Source: Cryptomeria japonica (lineage: Eukaryota; Streptophyta; Pinopsida; Cupressales; Cupressaceae). From it: a DNA stretch of 64,000 nucleotides. A program made the position numbers and the translations under genes. Location: positions 336,967,302 to 337,031,301 of the forward strand of contig NC_081413.1 of the NCBI RefSeq assembly GCF_030272615.1. Reading direction: 5' to 3'. Below, in pieces: positions 13,601 to 25,600 of this stretch (position 1 is its first letter; each line of letters starts with the position of its first letter). A model generated the notes under the pieces. That model was not told the origin of the DNA and ran no database searches. It was given only the letters and a program-made list of their open reading frames with translations.

Positions 13601-16600
13601 TCGTGGATTTCACTTTGATCATGAGGCAACGAGGAATACACATGCAGAGTTTGGTAAGTGGATTGAAGATGTGACAAAGCAAGCAGATGATTTCCTAGCT
13701 CAGTTTGTCTAAGCATTTGACAAGACGTCAATGCTCGCATTCAGGATACAATATTTGGAAGTATGGGATGATTTCCAGCCTATACAAGAAAAGACCATTC
13801 CCCACCTCAGAGTGTTGAAGAGAATTCCAATGCCCACGTTGATCCATGAAGGAGTTGAGCATGAGGGAGAAATCTATGATTTACAGGGTTGGTATTGTTC
13901 ATTGGCCATGCGGAAATCTACTTATGAGCATGCACGAAGGGATTGTGCAGAGATGGAAGGATCGATTCAGGAGATTCAATCAAAAATCCTTACATCCATT
14001 GAAGAATTGTTAAGGGTAGATATCAGTGCTTCCAACAGTCTACAACTAGAGGAGTTGAGAGAAAAGATGAAATTCATGTACTTCAGCCAGTTGGATTCTT
14101 TGAAAAAGAATCAAATTGATGATTTGGTTTCCCTACTAATCCATGTCCATAGTTTGCAAAAGCTTATGCCGGATTGGGAGAATACTTTGGATGCTTGTTC
14201 GGATGCGTTGGATGTGATTGATGCTCAACAAGAGGCTTTGCCCAACATTACCATGGAGGAGCTAGATTCAGTTTTGGCCAAATTCTTGGAATATGCTACA
14301 AGAGAGAGGTATGCAAGCCAAAATGTTCTAAAAGATTCTCTACTTGATGATTAGGTGTCATTCCATTGGATCACATGTTGGTGATTCCGTTTTTTATGTA
14401 AACCCTAATTAGGGCAACTTTAGGGTTGTGTTGGCATGATCTTGGCCCTTGATTTTAAATGCATCTTGGCCATTCATTTCTTTTGAGACTCTATATATAC
14501 CCCACTGCCTCTCATTTGTAAGGGAAAGATTTTTTAGAATTGTCGTCTACATGTTGCAGATTTGAATACAATCATTGAAGTTTGGTGATTTTGTCGTTCT
14601 CATTGCCTCCAAGTTAGATTAGAATTTTAGAATTTGTTTCAAGTATTTAGATTGAATGAAAGAGTTGTTGAATGCATTTGTGTGAAATCCATCTAATCCA
14701 TACCCCTAGCTTCTTGCTGATTGTAAGTTAGCCTTGTGTGGTCAGCTAGAATTTTGTATGAACTTAACTTCAATTGTTGCACGTCCATTGTTATGCATGC
14801 TTTGATGGTATCAATGTTTTATGGGGATAATTTGAACATCTACGAAATTTGCCTTAGATGATTGCACTAAGCTTGTGTCAAATTGATCTTTTGATGGTGA
14901 GACCTTGCCTAGTAGGATTCCATTGAATTTGTTCATTGCCTCTTGCATTATAGGTCTTAGAATAGAATTCCTAAACCCTATTTCTTTTGTCCTTTTTTTC
15001 AAATCTTTGTTAGATTAGATCAAGAGATATATTGCAAAATCTTAAGTCATCAGCATAACCTATTCCAAATCCATGATAAGCTTAGCAAACTTGAACAATT
15101 GAATAAGTCCCTAATTGAAAACAGCATATCACATCAAGCCATTGAGTTACCCGCATGCCAAGAACTGACCTTGGATGTAAAATTTTGTGTCTCAGATCAG
15201 AAATCAGAATTAATAAAATGAATTTCAAATTAAGTAGGCATGAAAACAAAGCAAGTGCACAAGAGACTCAAAACATTTACCCTGGGAAAAAACCTTTGAT
15301 GAGGAAAAACCCAGCTATAAAGACCCACAAGTCTGACTATGCATTCACTTTAAATTGTAACAATACAATGCATAGATAGGGCTTTTGTTACAAAACCTTA
15401 ACAGCAGATAAGAGCAGCACCTATCACCTTCAGTTTTGTGTAGAATTCAAACAGCAATGTTCAGATCTGATTAAACAAAGTCTACAAATCTTCTTCTTCA
15501 CCAGCATACAGGCCTAAAGATGATTCATCAACCATCACCTTGGAAGGAGAGGCTTCAAAACAATTTGCACCCTTTTGGAGATAATTCGCACTTGTTTGAG
15601 TAGATTCGCACCTTTCTTTTGAAGAGCAGATCGAACTTGATTGATCTCATTTGCAACCAAAATGTTCTTTATTTATATGAGTTGTTGGGGATGCAATATG
15701 GGGTCGGCCTCATAAACTTTGGCGCCAAAAACCCTTTTGGGGCCACACGTTATATTGTTTGTTGTTTGATAAGGCGAGGCATGTTCTCCCTTTAGGGTCG
15801 GCCCTAAAGGGACATGCTACCTCTTGTAGCGTGAGGGCCCAGCCCTATTTTCTTTCATAGTTACAAAACAACACTCCCTCTTAACTAGGAAGAAAATGAA
15901 TACATAATCAGAACCTTTAGAGTTCCATCTAGCACACAAGCATAGAATGGATCTAGCACACAAGCATAGAATTACATCTTCCACCTAGCACACAAGCATA
16001 GGATGGTTCTAGCCAAAAAAAGGGGAATCACCATGAATCGCCTAAACTCGGAGAGTCCGAGTCCGAGCCATGCTCGCCGAGTCTCTGGGACTCCGACTCC
16101 GACTCCGACTCCAACTCGTCCGAGTCTGGCAAGAAAACTCGCCAAACTCGACGAGTCCCGAGCCCCAAACTTGGCTACTGCCTGGGTTAAGTAAAATGAC
16201 AAAAAAAAACATTTTAAAAAGTTTTTTTTAAATGAATGGTCTCGTCTTTGTTCACTACAACCTCCGCCTGAGAATGAGGAAAATTAGGGTTACAACATGT
16301 CAGCCAATAGAAAAATAACACTCAACGCCTTTATTAAATAATAAGTTTTTTTGGCCTCGCGGGGCGCTACCCCTCGACCCCGCCCTGTATCGCGACAGGG
16401 AGCGCGCAAGGGGCGCTGCCCCAAACCCCCGTCGAAAAATATGGGGGAAAACTGCGTCGATAGAAGCAGGGAAAATTTTACCTCCGAGTCTGACGCTGAT
16501 TGGATCGACCAGGTAGATATAGAGGCTGAGACTGTAGCCATGGCAGAGGAGGAGCGAAGAGCACGAGCACAAACAAGAGATTCAGAGGCAGATAGTGACA

Positions 16601-19600
16601 CGGATGTTCCTGATGTTGGTGAGCATGGCATGGTGTCACAGGGAGCGGCTATGGCTGTCGAATCATCCAGGACCTACCTTAGATGCCTTCGCAGGGGGCC
16701 GGGGCCGGAGGGTGCTACCGTGCAGGCTCCTCTGAGCCATAGGCTTGTAGTTGTATTTACCTTTGGTATTTGTATGAAACATTTGATGATGATCATATGA
16801 TGACATGGATTTTTTATTCCATTAGTTTTGTAATATTGTATACATTTGACAATATTTATATATCTATGTTTGTTATTTCCTTCAGCTACAATTTGCGTTT
16901 ATGCTTATGTGATTGATGTATACTTGTGTATGTAATCAAATGAGCCAAGTTTGATGATGTTATTGTGTCTTTAAGGTGTATTCAATAAAGGGTGCCTCAA
17001 ACAAGTTTTAAATCTTTAAAAATCTCTAAATTTCTTGAGTTTTTCACTTTCCCGAGTCCAGCAGAGTCTGACTCCGAGTCCCGAGTCCGGGTCCGATTCG
17101 GCCTTGCCGAGTCCGAGCCGAGTTCGAGTCCCGTTTCTTTGGTTCTAGCACACAAGCATAGAAAGTGTAATACACAAGTGGGTCTTTATACAATTACAAC
17201 CTTCCATCTAGCACACAAGCATAGATTGGAACCTTCCATTCTTGCACACAAGCGAAGAATGGACCATTCTTGATCCATAGTGAATTACTGAGGTTGAGGC
17301 TCCCTCTCAACCTTGACTTCATTTTCCACAATACCGAGTCTGTCTCTAAAGTATTCAAACTTCACTCTGGACAAGGGCTTGGTAAGAATATTTGCAACCT
17401 GTTCATCTGTGTTGATATACTTTAGCTGAATGGCGCCTCTTTGAATCATATCCTGAATGTAGTGATAATGAGTTTCCACATGTTTTGACCTGTCATGAAA
17501 TATTGGGTTGACAGACATCTTTATGCAACTCTGATTATCACAATGAATGGTAGAAGGACCACTAGGTTGTCCAAACAATCCAACAAGAAGTTTGCGGAGC
17601 CATACTGCTTCTCTGGATGCAACAGATGTTGCAATGTACTCAGCTTCTGCAATACTTAATGCTACAGAAGATTGTTTTCTACAGGCCCAAGAAATTACTG
17701 CAGATCCCAAGCTAAAGCAGATACCCGAAGTACTTTTCTTGTCTTTGACACTTCCTGCCCAGTTTGAGTCCGAATAGCCTTCCAAGGAGATTGAAGTATT
17801 GAGTGAATACTTCAGTCCATAACCAATAGTGCCTCGCAGATGTCTCAGTATATGTTTAGCTGCAACAAAGTGAACATGCTTAGGCATGCTCATGAACTGA
17901 CTGAGAGCATTCACTGCATAACAGATATCCGGTCTAGTGTTAACTAGATACATCAAAGATCCGATCAATTGCCTGTACTCGGATGGATCTGCAAAATCAG
18001 AGTTAGCTGCAGAGATGCTCAACTTCTTTAAGTTAGATTCCATAGGAGTAGACATAGGTTTACAATCCATCATTCTAAATCTTTTCAAAATATCAATAGT
18101 GTACTTTCCTTGACTTAGGATAATTTCATTAGATTTCTACCATACTTCTAACCTTAGGAAGTAATGCATTAACCCTAAATCCTTCATTTCAAATTCTGAG
18201 GCTAATTCTTTCTTACATCTCATAATCAGTTTATCTTCACCAGTGAGAAATAAATCATCCACATATAAAACCAGAATAAGCATATCATCATTGCATATTT
18301 TAAGGTAAAGATTAGCATCAGCATCATTCTTACAAAACCCTAAGCTTAGTAAGTATTTATCAATTCTTTCATACCAAGCACGAGGAACCTGTTTGAGTCC
18401 ATATAAGGCTTTCTTCTATCTGCAAACATGAGAGTCTCTTCTATGTATTACATAACCTTCTGGTTGCTCAAAGTAGACTTCTTCCTCAATAACACCATTT
18501 AGAAAAGTTGTCTTAACATCCATTTGATGTAGTTTCCAACCTTTAGCTGCAGCAATAACTATTATAGATCTAATAGAAGTATATCTAGCAACAGGAGTGA
18601 ATGTTTCCTCATAATCTATTCCTTCCTTTTGAGAAAAACCACAAGCTACAAATCTAGCTTTATATTTCTCAATACTACCATCAACATTATGCTTAATTTT
18701 AAATAACCATTTAGAGGAAACAACAAACTTACCTTTGGGTCTAAGTACAATGTCCCAAACATCATTCTTGATGATAGACTCATACTCTTCATCCATGGCT
18801 AACTTCCAAGCATGGTGATTCATAGCTTCTTCGACATTGTGAGGTTCAGACTCAATGATGTAGCACATTACTGAAATGTAGTTGGCATGATTTTGAGGTC
18901 TCTTGCTATCTCTGAAGGTTCCTCTGGGAGCAGCAAATCTTTCAGCATCTTGAATGGTGCTTCTAACCCAAAGTGGCCTCTTCTTGCTGACCACAATATC
19001 CTTAGGTATATCTGTAGAATCCATGGGTTTGGTTGGATCATCCTGAACTTCCTGTTCTGGGGGGTCAATAGACTCCTTCTGTATCTCAGGGTTAGTATCA
19101 ACATTTGATTCTTGATTTTCAGTCACAATATTATCATCATCAGATAATGAACCTTTAGATCTTTTGAATGCAATATCTTCTTCAAGAGTTACATCTCTAC
19201 TTACCTCAACATACCTTTGATCTGAAAAGTAGATTATTAAGGCTTTGGAAGATTCACTGTATCCTACTAAGATACCTTTCTTTCGAGAGGGATCCAACTT
19301 GGTTCGCATTTCCTTAGGCACATGAACATACACAGGGCTCCTGAAAATCCTTAAGTGGCTGATGTCAAGTTTGATTCCTGTAAAGGCTTCTTCAGGAGTT
19401 ACATTCTTTAGAGCATGATGAGGACATCTACTTTGAATGTAAACTGTTGTTTTGGATGCCTCTGCCCATAGGAAGGGTTGCAAGTCTTGATCATGAATCA
19501 TGGCTCTTGCAACTTCAACGATGGACCTGTTCTTTCTTTCAGCAACTCCATTTTGCTGAGGATTGTAGGGAACACAGAACTCCCTCTTAATTCTTGTCTC

Positions 19601-22600
19601 AACACAAAAATCATGAAAACTACTTGAGGTGTACTCACCTCCATTGTCAGACCTTAAACATTTAATTCGCTTTCCAGAAATATTTTCAACCAAGGCTTTG
19701 AATTCTTTAAATCTATTTAAGACTTCGTCAGACTCTTTAGATTTAAGAAAATAAATCCATGTTTTCCTAGAAAAATCATCTATGAAGATAACATAATAAA
19801 GGAAACCGCTAGGAGAGGCTACAGACATAGGACCACATAGATCTGAATGGATAAGCTCTAACTTTTCTTTAGCCCTACTATCACTTTTATGAAATGGACT
19901 CTTCATATTCTTACCCATTGCACAACCTTTATATGCATCATCATGGGATAAACTGAGTTTAGGCATACCTTTAACCATTTTACCAAGAGTGGGGAGAGCT
20001 TGGAAGTGCAGATGTCCAAGTCTTCTATGCCATAGCTCGCATGATTCAGGAGCCTCATGAATGAGGACTTGAACTGGGTTAGTTGCAAGCTTATACAAAC
20101 TATCATATCTATTTCCAATAACACGAGCAGATTTGAAACTAGATTTCTTTGACCAAGCAAGTACTTTACCTTCAGAAAATGCTACTTGCAAACCCTTATC
20201 TTCTAAAGAAGAAATGGAAATAAAATTTCTTTTAATTCCAAGTACAAAAAGAATATCACTAAGTTGTAAGGAAATACCAGAATCTTGTTTTAAAGTAGTA
20301 CCAGAACCTTTTATGGAGTATCGAGCATCATCACCAATTACCACATGAAGATTGGTGTCCTTTTCTATCAGATCTGAAAGATGTTCACAGTAACCTGAGA
20401 TGTGTCTGGAGGCTCCACTGTCAATTATCCAAGTAATACTGTCTGTAGGAACATTGCTTGATAAGACAGAGATAAGAAGATAGTCCTCATTTTGTTCAGA
20501 GACTTCGTTTAAATTTGCTTCCCTTTCCTTATTAGGTTCATTCTGACAGTCTCTAGCATAGTGACCATACTTGTCACATCTGAAACAACGAATATGAGAG
20601 GAATCTCTTGACTTCTTTCTTGGATCGTAGGAAGGAGGTTTAAAATCCTTGCTTCTCTTATCTTTCTTCCAATTCCCACCTTTCTTGGACTTAGCTGTAA
20701 GAACATGATTATCATCTTTGTGAGAGTTCTTGTGTTTTCCCCTCACTTCAATGCGGGATTCCTCTTCAATGCAATCAGCTTGAAGACGCTCATAGTTGGG
20801 ATGTTCAGCTCTCCCGCCAATGCTATGAATGAAGGGATCCCATTCATCAGGTAGACCATTTAATGCAATTAGAACAAGGTCTTTGTCTAGAACTTACAAT
20901 CAAGAGTACTTAGTTTATCCTTCAGTTCATTGATCTTCATAAAGTAGGCCATGATTGAGTCCTCTTCTTTCAATTTGATATGAAGTAGCTGCTGCCTTAG
21001 AGCAAGGGCTCTGCTGAGATTGTTGACTTCAAACATTCCTTCCAAGTGTTTGATTATTTCCCTGGCTGAAGCAAACTTCAATATGACAGTAACAAGATGA
21101 TTTCTGACGGATTCAATGACGATCTTCCTAGCTTTGGCTGAATCCTTCTTGAACTGTTTTAGTTCCTCTGCATCTTCAGGAGGGGACAACTTTTCTTCTT
21201 CAACAAATTTGAGGAGCTCATTCTCCTCAAGTATGAGCTGAATGCGAACTTTCCAAGCAACAAAATCAAGGGCTCCATCAAGTCTGTCTTCACCCTTCAA
21301 ACCTGACTTTTTAATCTGAAAACAAACAGCAACTAGATGCAACAAAAATGACCTTACTGAAATCTGATGTTTGTATAACCTGGCTCTGATACCATGTAGA
21401 ATTTTGTGTCTCAGATCAGAAATCAGAATTAATAAAATGAATTTCAGATTAAGTAGGCATGAAAACAAAGCAAGTGCACAAGAGACTCAAAACATTTACC
21501 CTAGGAAAACCTCTGATGAGGAAAAACCCTGCTATAAAGACCCACAGGTCTGACTATGTATTCACTTTAAATTGTAACAATACAATGCATAGATAGGGCT
21601 TTTGTTACAGCACCTTAACAGCAGATAAGAGCAGCACCTATCACCTTCAGTTTTGTGTAGAATTCAAACAGCAATGTTCAGATCTGATTGAACAAAATCT
21701 ACAGATCTTCTTCTTCACCAGCATACAGGCCTAAAGATGATTCATCAACCATCACCTTGGAAGTTATATGAGCTGCTAGGGATGCAATATGGGGTCGGCC
21801 TCATAAACTTTGGCACCAAAAACCCTTTTGGGGGCACACGTTATATTGTTTGTTGTTTGATAAGGTGAGGCGTGTTCTCCCTTTAGGGTCGGACCTAAAG
21901 GGACACGCTACCTCTTGTAGCGTGAGGGCCCAGCCCTATTTTCTTTCATAGTTACAAAACCTTGGAATCGTATTAGTTAATCAGATATTTTTAGCATCTA
22001 AGGTGATTTTGTTCAAAAGAGGGTAAAATACTTTGGTATTTTATTTTGTGTTCATACGTGCGTAAAACACACATCAACAGGCAGCTTTTGAAGAAGTTTG
22101 GAATTTAGTAAAGTCATTTAAGTTTGTTGAATGGTCTTTCTGGACTGCCAGATATGTTGAAAAAGACAAGAAATAATATAAACAAAACCAAAAAGTTGTA
22201 CCATTGTTGAAGTGTAGCATTCACCAAGTTATTCGTTTTGGAATTATTTTTGAAGGGGACGAACTCTGACAGCAAAATCAGTTTGTCTAGACTATATCAG
22301 CTTTTGGGAGAAATTAATCAGCTTTTTGGATTATACCAGCTTTTGGTTGCCATAACTTCCTTCTTGAGAAATCTGTAGCATTACTAAATTTATTTTAATT
22401 CTGTTTGATATCATTCAGTGACTACAGTACAGTTTTTGGGTGATGTACACTCCAATTTCTGCTGTCCAGTTTGCAGGTTTAAAGGTTTGTTAGTCCATAT
22501 AAACATTATTCAGGAATTTGTTGATGAAAGTTGGTCATTAATTCTTGGATTTGAATGACAATATTGGCTGAAGCTGCAAAAATCATGATATTATTTGGAT

Positions 22601-25600
22601 TAACGCTGCTGTCTGTGTGTTTTTAATACATTTTTTCCCAGAATTAGTTAATTATTGTCTCTTCATATCTGAGTGATTCACCACCAGAAAGGATATTGAT
22701 TTTGTGGCTGATTTCAGTAGTGTGAAATCCAGAAGGTTCAGCCACCAGATTTTATTTGATATCTGCACTGACATAGTAACCGATATTGGATAGCATAAAT
22801 CACCAAGATCTTCATTTCCTTATTTTGAATTGATAGTTGCATTGCAAGCTTTTCTCTAGAAGACCTGCTGGTGGAGTCCACATTTTTCTTCTAATTTTGC
22901 ATGAATTGTAAACTGTGCCACTTGCCGCCAGTAAGTGAAATATATTGCTTATTATTCAAATCCCAGCTACAGTATGCTCTCACATGCCCACATTAGAATC
23001 TTGGTGATCAAAAAGTGCTTGGTCTTGTGTTTTCTTTTGAAAAATAGTAAAGTAAGCTAATATCCTAGCTAGGGACATTAACATTAGGCCAATGAAAAAG
23101 TGGGTTGGCAAAGAAGACAATTGGTTTAACCCAAAGAAAAGTGTGCCACCTTTATGTTTTACGGTTACCTCACCAACTTGAGACAGGTAGAATTCACTTA
23201 CAGCTGAGACACCATATATGCATGACGGGCAGAATTCTGCCTTGGTTTATGTTAATTTTGTATGACTGTAGCAAAATAATCAGAAATAATAGAACCAAAG
23301 CAATGTGCACAATAAACACCAATATACCTTGGGAAAACCTCCATCTTGGAGGTGAAAAACCCAGCAACTAATCTCAGATCTTTATTAAGCAATAACCAAA
23401 TGTATCTTTACAATGAGCCTCAACACTTGAAGCAATCAGTAAAGTATGCACAGTAATATCTTCAACCTAGGGCAAACTGCAATGATGAACTTATCTGCAA
23501 TACAGATATTGTTGTCACAAAGATAAAGTTCACTGTTCCATAGTAGCATTAATCGTTTGGGGAATTAATCAGCAAATCAAAAGTATAAGATTTTTGGGGA
23601 AAAAATCGGATTTACAAAAAACCATAAAAAATTAGAGAAAAACAATCAAAAACTACTTTTTTTTAATATTGAAGGACATTTCCATAGCATAGAGATATTG
23701 TAAGCAATTAAAAAATAGACTTAAACACATAAATTGCAAAGTTGCATGGACAAGGATAGGAGTATATATATCAGCCCTATCCATATTAAAGTCTTGAAAA
23801 ATAATATATATATACTAGCAATGATTAATAGTTAAGTAAATGTATATTTTTTAATTATATTTGATATTTTTTATTTTAATTTTATATCTAGATCTAAATA
23901 TTGAAATATTTAACAATTATTTATTGTTATTTTTTAATTATATTTAATATATATTCTTAACTATTAATTGTTGTTAATATATCAAATATAATTAAAAAAA
24001 TATTAACAATGATTAATAGTTAAAAGTTAGTTAATATTTTATAACTATATTTAATATATTTTATTTTAATTTATATTCAAATTTAAATATTGAAATATTA
24101 ACTATTATTTATAGTTAATAATTAATTATATTATATTTTATTTATTTTAATTTTTCATTTAAATATAATGGTCATCTTTAAAATATTGAAATTTATATTC
24201 AATTTAATATTAAAATCATGCTAAATTATAATATATTTTATTAATTTTATATTTAGATTTAAATAAATATTGAAATATTTAAACTATTATTTACTGTTAA
24301 TAGTTAATTATACTATATTTTACTTATTTTAATTTTTAATTTGGATGATTTTATTTAACTATTTTAAAATATTGAAACTTATATTTATTTTAATATTAAT
24401 TCTACTAAGTATATTACATATTGATAAAAATATACATATTAACCCAAAAATTTAAAAAAAAAACTATAATCCTCATTGAAAATAAATTGAACTAATTCTT
24501 TCTCCAACTTAAAGTTAAATTTTAATATCAAATATTTAAAATGCCTATTTTATCGATTGTAATGAATGAAATTATAATGGCTATAATTCCATTGGTTTAA
24601 CCACATCTGAAATTGCTCGTATCTCTGCTTCCTGCACTGTTGTTAGACCTATCTCAAATCGGCATCGTTGTGCACACCCCGATCCAACCAAGAGCCCATA
24701 TCAATCGTAAAGAGAAAGAGGAGGATATAGGCGGCGGTCCCAACTGTTCAGATCAAATGGTAATGAAAACCAGAGTGCTAACGAAAACGGATAGAATGGT
24801 GGCGTCGCAACGACTTCCCTTAACTTCCACGCATCGCGGGATATTGTTCTTCGTTGCGCTTTAATTTTATTGATTTTCACAGTGTTTTCGTGTGTTTTTC
24901 GGCTTTGTGGGTGTCTCTTAGGGTTTTGACGAGTTTGTTTTTCTCTTGCCCGATTATTCGCCGATTTAAACCCGATTCAATCAAATAAAAAGCATTGAAA
25001 ATCGTTGACCAATAAATCGCGATTATTTGGGGGTAAAAATCGGCTAGTTGGCTGATCCGCGATTAATCGCGATTTTTTGCAGATGTTTGTGCGCTGATCT
25101 TCAAATGATGACTACTGTCAGAAAGAACAGTTGCTGCACCTAGGGTGAAGTTCGCTGCCCTCAATGGATGGTTCACTGTCCTTCAAATGGTGTTCGTTGT
25201 GCTTCCAATAATGTTCGTTGTGCTTCCAATGATGTTTGTTGTCTTTTGTATATGATTCGCAAATCACAGAGTTAATTCGCTGAAGGATACTGAATAGGGA
25301 TGTAATTGTTGAATGTGTGTCATTACAATGAGGTTGACATTACATATATATGAGACTCTAGCCTTCCAATTTATCTTAGGTTGGCTTTACAATTTAGGCA
25401 AATTAATTACAATGAAAAACTTAAGGTTGGCGCCAAACTGAAATAGCCCCACACATTATACAACCAAGATAGGACATGACTAATCCAAACGTGCTAGGTG
25501 TGCTAGGTCGGCCCTAGAAGGGCTCCGACCTAGCTACATACATCAACACTCCCTCTTAGCTAGGGAGACCTTCTCAAGATCCGAGATACATGGCTGCTCC

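Larger units (their letters stand above)
15927..17255. repeat. Short tandem repeats in the 3' region of element B
   Basis: About six copies of CTAGCACACAAGCATAGAA, at 15929, 15953, 15985, 17145, 17208 and (diverged) 17235, lie between the RNase H end and the 3' LTR. The 16013-17140 insertion splits the array. Confidence 0.8.
15176..21961 (-). mobile_element. Ty1/copia LTR retrotransposon B, complete with TSD
   Basis: TSD TTGGA at 15171-15175 and 21962-21966. LTRs at 15176-15870 and 21395-21961 in TG..CA form. PBS complementary to initiator Met tRNA at 21383-21394, directly inside the right LTR. A purine tract (AAGAGGGAGTGT on minus) adjoins the left LTR. Gag and pol read on the minus strand, the same direction as the host gene. 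The right LTR lacks about 130 bp present in the left one, and its terminal base is C instead of A. It is coding-defective. Confidence 0.95.
23250..25548 (-). repeat. 3' LTR of copia element C, interrupted
   Basis: Start TGTTAATTTTGTATGACTG, end ACATACATCAACA. The first 280 and last 450 bp match the other LTR; the middle 1.5 kb is foreign. Confidence 0.9.
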
